64,000 nt of DNA from Rotaria socialis (taxonomy: Eukaryota > Rotifera > Eurotatoria > Philodinida > Philodinidae), in assembly GCA_905331475.1 (NCBI GenBank), contig CAJNYU010002415.1:1-64000 (forward strand). The letters are read 5' to 3'. Made by a program: the position numbers and the translations under genes. Position 1 is the first letter of the stretch, and the number at the start of each line of letters is the position of its first letter. Of the stretch, positions 1-10,340 are shown piece by piece. The notes beneath the pieces were generated by a model. It was not told where the DNA came from. It saw nothing but the letters and a program-made list of their open reading frames with translations, and searched no databases.

Positions 1-95
1 AACAAAAATGAGATTGGTCGTCCCTGTTATATCGATAGACAGAATGGAACAAAAATCAGATTGGTCGTCCATTATATATCGATAGACAGAATGAA
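1..95. repeat. Two tandem copies of a 47-bp unit
   Basis: Positions 1-47 and 48-95 are about 90% identical, sharing the cores AGATTGGTCGTCC and TATCGATAGACAGAATG. The array starts at the window edge, so more copies may lie upstream. No coding sense was found, and 96-680 shows nothing I can name. Confidence 0.85.
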
Positions 96-679
96 GACAA
101 TTATTACTTGCTGTTCATCCTTAACGAATACTGCTTAGGTACAAACGTGTCGCGCATTGATTGTGAACACATCGGATGCACTCAATTGTAGTGCACAAAA
201 AAATAGGATGATTTTTTCGGTTCCTTCAGCTTTCAAGATAAGAATAGGAGTGAGGACTATTAAGGCGAATATTAAAAAAATCATTATATGACGGTTACAA
301 TTAGACCTAAATCGAAGCGGAAAAGAATCTAATTACCAACTTGTTTAACGTGCTTCTCTTCATCAATCAAATCGCATGTAATTCAACTCATTAGAGGCGG
401 CTATTACGTTCACGTCAGGTAGCTAGTAGGACATTCCCAACATCTCTCCAAAGAATTATCAATTAGGCTAACATCACGATTTTTCGATTCGCAACTATTC
501 CGAAGCGAAGACTGGCAATTCCAACGAAAATGACTGCGGAATTCGTTTGTTCCGAATCATTTGAGCATGGGAACCAGCCGTTAAGGGCATCCCGACGGGT
601 TGTACCAACACAGCCGGATGTTTCAGGCAGTAGCCAGTCGAGTTCTGTGGATTAGAAACACTTAATCGCACTCGGAAAG

Positions 680-2285
680 TGACCGTTTAGTAGAGCGCCT
701 CGATTTCTACTTGGAGCCACTCTTTCTTTTGTTGGAGCCAGTCGTTGAGCGAATCGCGACAGGTTTTATTTGTGTTTTCAGTGTTTTGTCTTATTTTTTA
801 GCAGTAAAAGGGGTTTTCCGACGGAAGGAAGTCACTTGGTTAGAAAAGAAACATTGCAGTGGATAGAGCGCGTCGAGATCTACTTGGAGCCAGCAAGTCC
901 TTAGTTGGAGGCAGCTTCACGGCGAATATTTTCAAGAAATACTCGAATACTGACCCAAGATATCCTACGTGAGAAAATAGAAATACGGTAAAAGTTAGCT
1001 AAAAAAAGTAAAAATATTGATAGAAATGAATTTTCTTATCGGCGAGATATTCGTGAAAAGATTGAACTATATTTTGAGTTGTTTCATGTGAATTTACTTT
1101 CGAAAGTTTTAATTTTTTGAAAGGTTTCACGACTTTTTTCACAGAAAAAAATAATAATAAAATTCTAGCAGCCTTTTTTACTGATAATAGTGGATAACAG
1201 ATATCAAAAGCAATATTTTGAAATTATTTTTACATCAACAAGGAATTACCGTCAGAACCTACGGTAATATCGAAACTGGCGTTATCTATAAAAAATGATG
1301 CCATGGTGTATTCTCATTCTGTCGTATACATGTACGGAGAAAGGGAAAAAAGAATCTAGTGGTTGATTATTTCGAGCAATAGGAGCAATCTGAAGAATGA
1401 GCACTGTCATGCCATTCTTGATGTCAAAATTCTCTTGTTTATCATCCATCATCAGCCTGAGTGGAAAAAGGAACTTACATATAATATGAAAAACCCGAGA
1501 CGTACATTCGATAGAGCCGGTCAAGTTCAATCTGGAACCGCAGCGTTCTACTTGGAAACTTCTCCTGGCCGAATCGCAACGGTTTTTGCTAAAACCATAT
1601 GCTAAAGTCAGGTTTTAGGTCTGATTTAGGTCGAAGGAAGCAATATATGAAACAACCGAGACGTACATTCGATAGAGCACGTTCAGTTGTACCTAGAGCC
1701 GCAGTGTTGCATTTGGAAACTTCTCCTGGCCGAATCGCGACGATTTTTAGGATTAGCAAATGAATTTTCTGTGTTGATGAAACAGTAATTCAGACTTCTG
1801 GTCCACATAGTAGAAGTGTTTTCGAAGAAAAATTATCCCAGAAGATAGGGCTTGTCGAGATGTATTTGGAAACTGCACTTGCCAATTCGAAACTGTTCCT
1901 GGCCGTATCGGGACTGCTTTTGCTAAAACCATCTGCAAAATGCAGGTTTTAGGCGTGATTTAGGCCAATGGAAGCAATATTTGAAAAAACTGAGACGTAC
2001 ATTCGATAGAGCAGGTCGAGTTCTATCTGCAACCACAACGCTTCACTTGGAAACTGCTCCTGGCCGAATCGCGACAGGTTCTACGATTGTTTATTGCATT
2101 TTGCACGTGTTTTTTGCAGTAATTCAGGTTTTCTGGCTGAATAGAAGGGGATTTTCGAAAACTAATCGTTTAAATCTGATAGAGCTTCTCAAGATGTACT
2201 TGGAAACAGCGTGTGGCAATTGGAAACATTTCCTGGCCGAATCGCGACAGGTAATAGTCGAATCCTGACCTAAGATATCCTACGT
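680..2285. repeat. Decayed satellite-like tandem repeat array (about 160/175-bp units)
   Basis: A motif built around CGATAGAGC, CTTGGAAACT and CTGGCCGAATCGCGACAG recurs near 693, 863, 1509, 1669, 1845, 2005 and 2179. Spacing alternates between about 160 and 175 bp, which suggests a higher-order dimer of about 335 bp. Units also share AAACCGAGACGTACATTC leaders and AAGCAATAT tails. Short ORFs on the plus strand here are by-products of the repeat. The tail GACCTAAGATATCCTACGT at about 2265-2285 recurs at 945-970 and, inverted, at 9608-9630. Confidence 0.8.
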
Positions 2286-2372
2286 ATATTTATCTTGTTT
2301 AAATAAATGAATAAAGAGTAAGCAGCGGATTATTACATTTGTTCTTTTCGATAAAAATAAAATAGGATGTTA

Positions 2373-2463
2373 GTGGGTGAGTGTGAGTGAGTGAATGGGT
2401 GTGATTGCTTAAGGAAAGTTAGGCTAATACGTCGAGTCCTCCTCCAATACATACACACACCCT
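2373..2463. repeat. Telomere-motif hairpin (G-rich left, C-rich right)
   Basis: The left side is GTGGGTGAGTGTGAG plus GGGTGTG and the right side is ACACACACCC. The spacer (GCTTAAGGAAAGTTAGG...GTCGAGTCCTCCTCC) is related to the spacer of the hairpin at 5852-5922, so these two are copies of one element. Confidence 0.6.
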
Positions 2464-2517
2464 TAATCTAGTAGTGAAATGTTAATGAATATATAGAGTT
2501 TAGTTTATGAATAAGTT

Positions 2518-2970
2518 TCAACAACGTAAGAGAACACCGACGGTGCTCGAACCATAGTTTGCGACAATAATATCGGGTTTATTGTCACTGTTCACATCAA
2601 CTACTGCTACTGAGTATGGCTGAGAGCCAGTTCCGTAAGTAGTTTGATTAAGAAATGTGCCATTGCCATTGTTGAGAAGAACACCGACGGTGTTCGAACC
2701 CAGGTTTGCGACAATAATATCGGGTTTATTGTCACTGTTCACATCCACTACTGCTACTGAGTATGGATTAGCGCCAGTTGCGTAAGTAGTTTGAGTAAGA
2801 AATATGCCATTGCCATTGTTGAGGAGAACACCGACGGTGCTCGAACCATAGTTTGCGACAATAATATCGGGTTTATTGTCACTGTTCACATCCACTACTG
2901 CTACTGAGTGTGGATTAACGCCAGTTGCGTAAGTAGTTTGAGTAAGAAACATGGAACTGCAGGCTATCAA
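2518..2970 (-). CDS. FG-GAP/VCBS-repeat protein fragment (three 49-residue repeats)
   Basis: The open frame encodes three nearly identical 49-residue repeats, each with a DVNSDNKPD calcium-binding-type loop followed by DIIVAN and VGVLLNNGNG. This is the signature of FG-GAP/VCBS blades found in integrin-like extracellular propellers. Repeats are 147 bp apart at the DNA level. The 5' edge looks like a splice acceptor (TTTGATAGCCTGCAG followed by exon), so the ATG near 2970 is probably not the true start. The 3' end stops just after VGVLL, in mid-repeat, so the propeller is cut off: a normal blade set needs about seven repeats. It may be the remains of a longer gene whose membrane exon lies at 6704-7250 on the same strand; that link is inference. 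Confidence 0.7.
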   Translation of the reverse strand: MIACSSMFLTQTTYATGVNPHSVAVVDVNSDNKPDIIVANYGSSTVGVLLNNGNGIFLTQTTYATGANPYSVAVVDVNSDNKPDIIVANLGSNTVGVLLNNGNGTFLNQTTYGTGSQPYSVAVVDVNSDNKPDIIVANYGSSTVGVLLRC

Positions 2971-3489
2971 ATATAAATGCTTTTCTTCACATATGTACTC
3001 ATTTAAAGAGACTATCCTATAGTCACATCCTATTGCCCCTTTATAACTTTATTTCAGTTCGAATCTCACCGACACATAGAATAATCAAGTCTTGTTTTGG
3101 CAATCTTCGACAGTCTAGCGCACAATTAAAAGATCTATTTTGTGCACGTTCTGCGGTAAACGTCTCGAAACGTTTTAAAAAAACACTGATATCGCCTGAC
3201 TTCTGTTCGTTTTACTTCAAACGTACGCAATGTTACTCCACTTCTATCATTTTCCATCCTTTCTGTGACGTGATGCGATGATGGGGCCAACTAGGATATT
3301 CTTCAGCTCTATTCGATGAAATAAGGTAAGTCGACGAGGGTCTTCAAATAAAGGCGTGGGTGAATCAATTAGTTAGTTAGAATTAAACTGAAAATCCCAC
3401 CCATATCATACCCATTATATTATATCCATATAGCTTATTTTTGTTCAACTTTAATTCTCTATCCCCTGATATATATATATATATATATG
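2971..3489. other. Intergenic, no gene seen
   Basis: AT-rich DNA ending in a short (AT)n tract at about 3470-3488. The 82-codon plus-strand frame at 3033-3281 has no recognisable domain. Confidence 0.5.
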
Positions 3490-3874
3490 TCGGAGTTGAC
3501 TCTAAAATCCAGTGGCCTTTAAAATTTAAGAGTCAACTGGATGGAGCTAGTTGACTTTAAAATGTATAATCATAAGGTTGTTATTGATATGATAAATAGC
3601 ATTTTATTCAATAGATGAGGTTTAGACAAAGAAATGAACATTGAAGAAAAACATAACTATTGTCAACAAGAAACTCTTGAATCCATTAGTAATAGATACA
3701 GAAAACATCTAGACATTTTTATATACTGAGGGTGTGGGTGGACGTGTGGGTGGACGTGTGGGTGTGAGTGGACGTGTGGATTAAGCAAATAACTACACCC
3801 ACACCCACACCACTAGTTCCATCCTAGTTGACTTTTCAATTTTAAAGGCAACTGGATTTTAGAGTCAAGTCCGA
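3490..3874. mobile_element. MITE with about 60-bp terminal inverted repeats
   Basis: The left end (from TCGGAGTTGACTCTAAAATC, on to AGTCAACTGGATGGAGCTAG) is matched in reverse complement by the right end (ctagttccatcctagttgac ... gagtcaagtccga) at about 85% identity. The roughly 385-bp element sits between (AT)n tracts, so the target-site duplication cannot be read. It contains no ORF. A telomere-motif hairpin occupies 3728-3812 next to the right arm. Confidence 0.8.
3728..3812. repeat. Telomere-motif hairpin inside a MITE
   Basis: Several GGACGTGTGGGTG units are followed, after a 20-odd-base spacer, by CTACACCCACACCCACAC. Same left-G, right-C arrangement as the other members listed here. 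Confidence 0.7.
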
Positions 3875-5004
3875 GAAATATATACATATATAAGTAGCAC
3901 ATGAAAAACTTCAAGGATCTGTTGACATGCAGGTTACTACAGATTTTATAGAGTATTTTGTATTTTCCCCCTTATAAAGGAATTATAGTGCTAAACGTCA
4001 GTATCGGCTAACTTTTCATAGGAAGGGTATAGAGCCTAATATTTTTGGGATTGGCGGCTTCAGACATCGATGTGTTGAGTGAGCAAATAAAATGAAAAAA
4101 CAAACATTTTATCGAGTGCGTGTGAAGGATGGATGATATAAGACACTAGCCCGACACATCGATACTCACACCCAAAAGTCGAAAAAGTAACGAAATCAAT
4201 GTTCGACTTTTTCAGCAGAAAAATTCATTCTATTACGAAAACGTTTTCTCGTTCGATGGAAAATATCGATTAACGAAGCATTCGCTCTCTATACAGTTAG
4301 GATTCAAGATTTTCGTACTATCTCTGGAATGTTTCTTTTATTCCACAACAACGGACTGAAACGGTTTCAAGTTCGAGCATTTTAGACTAATTAGAACGTA
4401 GAAGCATCTACAAAACAATACCACAATCAAAGAATATTAAATGGTTCAACATGATATCATTTTCGATTAAACGAGTGATACATATCAAGGCGATAAAATA
4501 CAGTGAAATAATAGAACAATACGCCTCCAACAATGATCAACACCAACATACACATCGAATCAAATTTGCTCAACCCGAATGTTGGAACAAGCCAATGGCG
4601 AGCAATCGCATCGTGCATTAGTCAATCGAAATCTGATATATAGTCAGTGACCAAAAGATGTTAAGGCAAGCAATGAAAAATGTTCTCTTTCCTTGGACAG
4701 CAAGACTCACAGCAAATAATATGAGCGACTCGTCGGTTACTATTCACATGACATGGAACTTGTGACTAAGTTATATATGAACAGGAACTGATTAATAGTT
4801 TCAGCTTATATGCATTGAACTTATCAACATCTCCAGCTCATCAGAACTTAAACTGGTAGCCCACTTCATGAATTACTTTCTCATAAATTATAATAGTCCT
4901 AGCTAGAATAAAAACCATGCAACCAAATCTGTAATAGCTCATCACACTAACTGAGAATATTGTTTTATTCGTTTCCTTGAAAATAAGAAAGTTTCTACTC
5001 GCCT
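3875..5004. other. Intergenic, no gene seen
   Basis: No convincing ORF. A weak pair of CATCGATGTGTTGAGTG (about 4068) and ACACATCGATACTCACACCC (about 4157) in inverted orientation may be another decayed telomere-motif junction. Confidence 0.4.
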
Positions 5005-5145
5005 GTCGTTGTTGTTGTTGTTGTTGTGGTGGTGGTGGTTGTTGTTGTTGTTGTTGTGGTTGTTGTTGTGGTGGTTGTTGTTGTTGTGGTTGTTGCTGAT
5101 GTCGTTGTCGTGGATGTTGCCGTTGATGCGGTTGTTGTCGCCGCT
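5005..5145. repeat. (TTG/GTT)n imperfect trinucleotide microsatellite
   Basis: About 140 bp of TTG/TGG/TGC triplets. No ORF context supports a coding polyglutamine tract. Confidence 0.9.
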
Positions 5146-5196
5146 AGGAACATCGGTTGTTAAAAAACGCTATTAGGTTCTTTTAATAGCTTTATT

Positions 5197-5433
5197 CATT
5201 GTAAAAAATATCCGTAGAATACTAAACCCAAAAAGGGTTGATGAAAGTGCAATGTATAATAAACCCTTTTTCCGTTTTCGAGAATTTTTATAAACCCTTA
5301 AAGGGTTTATGATTATGTGGAAAATACCCTTTAGGGTTTATGAAAATTTTCAAAAACGGAAAAATGGTTTATTATACGTTGCACTTTCATCAACCCTTTT
5401 TGGGTTTAGTATTCTACGATTTTTTTTACAGTG
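5197..5433. mobile_element. Foldback element with about 115-bp near-perfect arms
   Basis: The left arm runs from CATTGTAAAAAATATCCGTAG through AATACTAAACCCAAAAAGGG and TTTTTCCGTTTTCGAGAAT. The right arm is its reverse complement, ending CTACGATTTTTTTTACAGTG. Only about 10 bp separate the arms near 5315. Each arm also carries AAACCCTTTAAGGG-type sub-palindromes. The ends resemble CACTGTAAAAAA, but I see no transposase and no clear target duplication. Short plus-strand frames here come from the repeat. Confidence 0.85.
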
Positions 5434-5851
5434 TTCACTCTATGACGCTTTTTGGAATACTGAAATGGATTCTTATTTTCATTATTTGCCAGAGCGTTAT
5501 TTTTTTTACTGAACTGTTTAGTTTTCTATAGTATGTTTTTACATTCTGGAGAAAATTAAGCTATAACTTTAGAAATAGTTAAAGCAATCAGGTTTTTGTA
5601 ACTTTATACCAATTGATATAGAAATCAGTTTTTCTATCACTTGTTTCACATATCCGAAAAATCTGACATGCACCATCATCCTGCATCAGAGTTGAGGTCA
5701 TCTCATATTGGTGACACGCTATCTGCTGCGAGGAATGCACCTCTAAATTTCAGCATATTTCATGGTGCTGCTGAATTGAGCAAAATCTGAGACAATTAAT
5801 AAATATTCTGTCAAAAGCAAAATATAATAACAACTCTGGTAAAACATACAG

Positions 5852-5922
5852 AGGGTGTGGGTGTGAATGCTTGACGAAAGTAGACTGACGCGTTGAGCCC
5901 TCCTCCTATCCACACCCACACC
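5852..5922. repeat. Telomere-motif hairpin
   Basis: GAGGGTGTGGGTGTG, then a roughly 45-bp spacer (GCTTGACGAAAGTAGACTGACG...GAGCCCTCCTCC in outline), then CCACACCCACACC. The spacer matches that of 2373-2463. Confidence 0.75.
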
Positions 5923-6625
5923 AGCAAACAGGTAGGGGCGAAAACGTAGACATTCATTAAAAGATGAAGAGAATGATGATTTGCATTTACACTACAGTTA
6001 TAAATAAATATTAATTTATTTTCTTTGAATAAAAATTGATATTCGTAGTGGAGAGTGAATGTCACGAATTGGCAGAATAAAAACTAACACTAGAGTAAAA
6101 AATAGTAAACAGAAGAGCAAACTTGATTGCTTAAATTCATCGAAACGTTTGGTATGCATCATTCTAGGCTGCAAGACTAGCGTATCACTTCCCATTCTCG
6201 CACAAGTGACCAAACGTGAATATACTTACGAAAACCCTGTCTTTTCCCTCACGCCCAAAGATTGTAAACAAATTGCTTTAGCAGAGATCGTAAAGAAAGT
6301 GAGACAAAACGGTACATTCCCTGTTGTGTCCAGCGGCAAAAACTACATGTCTCTATCTTGTTCGAATTAAAAATTATCCAAAAAACAACCGTTGGCCTTA
6401 TATTTTCGAACGGATAGTAGTATGTCGACTTCTTCTCATGATACACACACAGACAGTGATTAACGGAATAAAACAAATTCTACAGAATTTACGCTCAATA
6501 ATAGAATATTTCTTGCCAATAGACAATTTATCCGTGAATCAAGTTTTTCACCTGTAGATTGACATGCATTAAAAATCTCACTTAGAAATATATACTTCCT
6601 TCAAAATTCGACAGCAGTCAAATTT

Positions 6626-6681
6626 GAGTGTGGGTGTGGGTGCGAGTAAAGATGAAGAACACCATCCACACCCACACCCAA
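6626..6681. repeat. Telomere-motif hairpin
   Basis: GAGTGTGGGTGTGGG, a 22-bp spacer, then CCACACCCACACCC. It lies just downstream of the last recognisable exon of the minus-strand gene at 6690-7250, probably in its next intron or its 3' flank. Confidence 0.75.
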
Positions 6682-6689
6682 AAATATAT

Positions 6690-7250
6690 TTATGCAGACT
6701 TACTTGTCGCTGCTGTAGGCGAATATGCAAAATACAACACAAGCGTAGCAACAAGTGCTCCAAGTAGAATAATACCGATCATGCTGAAGTATGTGCATAG
6801 TGGCAAACATGGCCAACCAACGTTCGGGCAGCATCTTAAATGAGATTAACCGATACAATCATCGACATAACATATACTCACTTTCCTTTTTGCAGTGGTC
6901 GATGTTTTGGCAAAATCTGACGTAGTGGTGAAGCCCCAGTGACGGCGGGGGATGGGGGGTTGCCTTTTATTAAGTCAGTAGTCCCTTCCGCTCCTGTGCC
7001 CCCCACCTCCAGAGCTAACGGATTGTTCTCATAGTCAACGACCTTTGCCATTGCTTCCTCACCACGCTCCAGTGGAAACTTTTTCTATAAGCAAAGAGAA
7101 AAGAAACGTACGCACGACATCGTTATGGTCACTCACCTGTAGCAGATGGCGACGGCTTGAAATTTTTTTGAGACTGATGTGGACAGGCGACATCGTTGAT
7201 TTATTGGTCAGGCGTTGAACCAACGATAATTTCGGCTCTTTGCTCGCCAA
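6690..7250 (-). CDS. Spliced single-pass membrane protein, partial
   Basis: Three exons join in frame with GT-AG introns: 7250-7137, 7084-6882 and 6834-6704 (or reading to a TAA at 6690-6692). Exon 1 encodes a basic, Ser/Lys-rich stretch. Exon 2 is Gly/Pro-rich and ends in a Lys/Arg/His-rich run. Exon 3 has a Cys/Pro-rich juxtamembrane segment (KCCPNVGWPCLPLC), then one strong hydrophobic helix (SMIGIILLGALVATLVLYFA), then SPTAATS. The layout suggests a cytosolic N-terminus, one membrane span and an outside C-terminus. The start is missing: exon 1 follows a TTTTAG acceptor, so an upstream exon is expected. AAGTAAGT after ACA could be a donor leading to more exons; an FG-GAP or NHL ectodomain would be typical of bdelloids but is not shown. 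I do not recognise the family. Confidence 0.6.
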
Positions 7251-8672
7251 CTAAAATGAAGCTATAAATTCTAACGAAACTATGAAAAGAAGGGGAGTGT
7301 ATTTGGATAGGTTAGGGTTTCGCCTTGGTTTTGCAGTAAAACCTCCAGTATCATATATTAGTCGAAAGCACACATGGAGATAAACGTTGTTTATCACGGA
7401 ACTTGGTGTGCAGAGTGCAACTATAAAATTTTACAATGGACTTAACTTTGGAGATTTTGGCCGTATTGTTTTTTCCTATGTGTGACAGTGTGATGCCCAA
7501 TGTTCTTAGAAAACAGAAGCCAAATTAGATCATTTTTATCTTAATTAAAAGAATACACCTTGTTCTAATGCCAGTAGAAATGTTACTTTATTTTATGCAA
7601 GCGTTCTGAAGTTATACTCTCACTAAGAAGTCAAATACAAGCCCGATATAATTACATTTATGTGCTATTGTTCTACTATTTCGAGAACGGGAACAGAAAA
7701 CATCACCAATTTTTTACTGAAAGCAACCTTTATATGAACAATGAAACCAACTCATAAACGTTGGTGTGTCGTGTGGGAAAGAGATCTCACCAAAGCACAT
7801 ATTGTTATCGAATTAGAAATTTCGGCTTAACATCAGCCATCGTACGAATCTCTGTTGGCTAGTTCTATTCAAAGTAAAGGTCCACTATCCGATTCATGTT
7901 CAGCATAATAGCCTGAAGCGATAAGTAGTCTTTATCTAAATTTTAGAGTACCTTCTGGGATCATACGGGTTATTCGCCTGGAGAGCTACGATGATCTTGA
8001 AACGATCAATAGGCAGTCTTGTGAAACTTGACGAGGACTAAAAAATGCACTATTGTACCTTAATTTTGTTTCCCATTACTGCCTCTTTCTCATTTCTTAG
8101 ATTCTGGTCTGCAACTTTAGCATTTTTCAAATAACGCATGTGATACTCAGGCCACTCACTAAATTAGAGAGGCTAACATGATTAAGAAAACTTCCGAGCC
8201 GACAGACAGCTACAAGCATCGCTTCCATTGATAAAAGTAGACGGCTCATACGAAGCAAGAGACGCCACCGGTTGACAGACTATACATTGGGCATGACGAC
8301 GAATAGTTTTAGAATAGTCCCTGTTTTTGAAAACTCACTTGTCTGCTACGCAATTGCTTAAAACGACCGAGTACTACAACATGCAGTTGCTGTTCACTGA
8401 TTGGATTGGTTGGATGAATCATATCCGATTATATGCGTTCTATTACCGTCTTCCAACAGAGAAGGAATAAAAATTTCAATTTTACAGTACTTGATAAATA
8501 TCCTCTTAATGTACTCACATTCTAAACTGTGTATTATTTACTTTCTCGCTACTGATCAGACCGACTAACAGAGTGCTGGAAGATGATGGTAATAACAATG
8601 TATGATGATGGTTCTTCTTATCTGTTTCACTTTGTCTAAATGTATCGCTTGTGCACCGTACTATCCTTTCTG
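7251..8672. other. Intergenic, no gene seen
   Basis: AT-rich sequence without an ORF or repeat that I can support. Confidence 0.4.
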
Positions 8673-8750
8673 AAATAGAAACAATTGAATCAATGACGAA
8701 AAAAATAGAAACAATTGAATCAATGACGATAAAAATAAAAACAATTGAAT
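8673..8750. repeat. 30-bp tandem repeat, 2.6 copies
   Basis: AAATAGAAACAATTGAATCA plus ATGACGA repeats at 8673 and 8703, with a partial copy at 8734. Confidence 0.85.
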
Positions 8751-8768
8751 TTTTTATACAGACAGAGC

Positions 8769-9220
8769 GCCGTTATAAGGATTGTATGGTAAGCCAGCCT
8801 TCTCTTGATAACATTGTGTTGGGTTTTTGACCAGATGAAATTGATTTCCCTGCATAATTAACGTTATTCTGTTTGTCTACTTCAACAATTATACATTTTT
8901 CTCTTTCTCAATAACAGAATATTAAACAACGACTGAATTAATTGCCACCCGTCAAAAATGCAATGTAATTCATGGCAAAGAAAGTCTATTGACAATCAAA
9001 GTAGCAGCTCAATCCCGATTTCCATACTGCACGATTGCCGTTATAAGGATTCTATGGTAAATTAAGAATCCTTCAGAAAAAATGCATTTGATTTTCGACG
9101 AGGTGAAATTGACTTCCCTGCATGATTAATGTTATTTTATTTCTCTATTTCAACAACCAGACATTTCTTTATCTTTCTTAACAGCAGAATATTAAAGAAC
9201 GACTGAATTACTTTCCACCC
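8769..9220. repeat. Direct duplication of about 180 bp
   Basis: 8769-8949 and 9036-9220 share GCCGTTATAAGGAT, GATGAAATTGATTTCCCTGC, TTCAACAA and CAGAATATTAAA.AACGACTG in the same order, at roughly 80% identity. No coding signal. The second copy ends exactly where the hairpin at 9221 starts. Confidence 0.75.
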
Positions 9221-9317
9221 CGGGTGTGGGTGTTGGTTCGGATATGTGTGTGCTCATTTGCGTGACTAATTACCGCAAATTCATAACCCTGACTTACCAA
9301 CACCCATACCCATACCT
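9221..9317. repeat. Telomere-motif hairpin
   Basis: CGGGTGTGGGTGTTGG at the left and CCAACACCCATACCCATACC at the right, with a roughly 60-bp AT-rich spacer. Same orientation as the others. A one-sided CACACCCACATCCACACCC lies at about 9574-9592. Confidence 0.7.
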
Positions 9318-9607
9318 TCTCTTCGCGAGCTATTTTACCAAGCCATTTTGAATGCGAAACTCAAAAAGGTTTATGATGAAAGCTATTGTAAATCACAAAT
9401 CCAAAATAGTTCACAACGAAATCCTTTTAAACTTCGAAACTCTTAAAAGTATATTACAAAACCTTGCATTTTACAGAACCTTGTACAGATTTCGTATAAA
9501 TCCATGGAAACCTAAATAGTCTAGTACAGCTCCACGAAATCTCGAAGGTTTCGTTCGACAACTTTTTTTCAGTGCACACCCACATCCACACCCTAATTTG
9601 CTTTTAA

Positions 9608-9690
9608 ACACGTAGGATATCTTAGGTCAGGATTCGAGTATTTCTTGAAAATATTCGCCGTGAAGCTGGCTCCAACTAAGGACTTCCTGG
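9608..9690 (-). repeat. Inverted copy of a segment of the 680-2285 satellite
   Basis: About 83 bp (CACGTAGGATATCTTAGGTC ... GAAGCTGGCTCCAACTAAGG) match the reverse complement of 885-970 at over 90% identity. The match stops just before the large palindromic element begins at 9695, suggesting that element interrupted a longer copy. Confidence 0.85.
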
Positions 9691-9694
9691 CAAT

Positions 9695-10340
9695 ATCATT
9701 AAATCAGAGACTTAGAAGTAAGAATTTTGCTTTATTTAGAATCTCTGAACACATAGCTTGAAAATTTGCTATTTACTTTTCTCGGGTTTTATTTTATTGT
9801 TGAGCTAATAAGACTTTTCTCGATATTGCCGAAAATTCATATAAATCAGTTAAAATTGTTTTATTTATGGGTGCTTCTATCGTCATTGGTTATCCTGATA
9901 ACAAAATAATTTACATATTTAGAATCAGCGTATGAAACTACGTATAATTGAGTAGTTTTTAGAAAAAAAATATTTATTCAAAAAACGACCCTGGGGAGGG
10001 GTACAGGCGAAATTTTCGAAAAAAGCCTTGAGGGGACCCTCAGGGTCGCTTTTTGAAGAAATTAATTTTTTCCAAAAACTACATGAATCCACGTAGCTTC
10101 ATACGCTGATTCTAAATATGTATATCGTTTTGTTATCATGACAGCCTGTCATGATAACAGCACCGATAAATGATGGCAATTTTAACACATTTATATCGAT
10201 TTTCGACAGCATCAAGAAAAGTTCAATTTGCTCAAGGATAAAGCATGAATCCAGAAAAGTAAATAGCAAATTTCCAAGCTATGTGTTCAGAGATTCTAAA
10301 TAAACCAAAATTCTTACTTCTAAGTGTCTGATTTAGTGAT
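9695..10340. mobile_element. 646-bp palindromic (foldback) element, arms about 300 bp
   Basis: The left arm (ATCATTAAATCAGAGACTTA ... GCATTTTT-type centre) and the right arm (ending TAAGTGTCTGATTTAGTGAT) are reverse complements at about 85-90%, meeting near 10020 in a GC-rich centre (GACCCTGGGGAGG / CCCTCAGGGTCG). The right arm carries its own odd-length palindrome at 10132-10158 (GTTATCATGACAG, then C, then CTGTCATGATAAC). No ORF. It is either a non-autonomous foldback transposon or a snap-back replication product. Confidence 0.85.

Noticed and set aside
6059..6370. 103-codon plus-strand ORF
   Set aside because: Reasonable length but no domain, no splice context, and overlapping minus-strand frames; not enough to call a gene.
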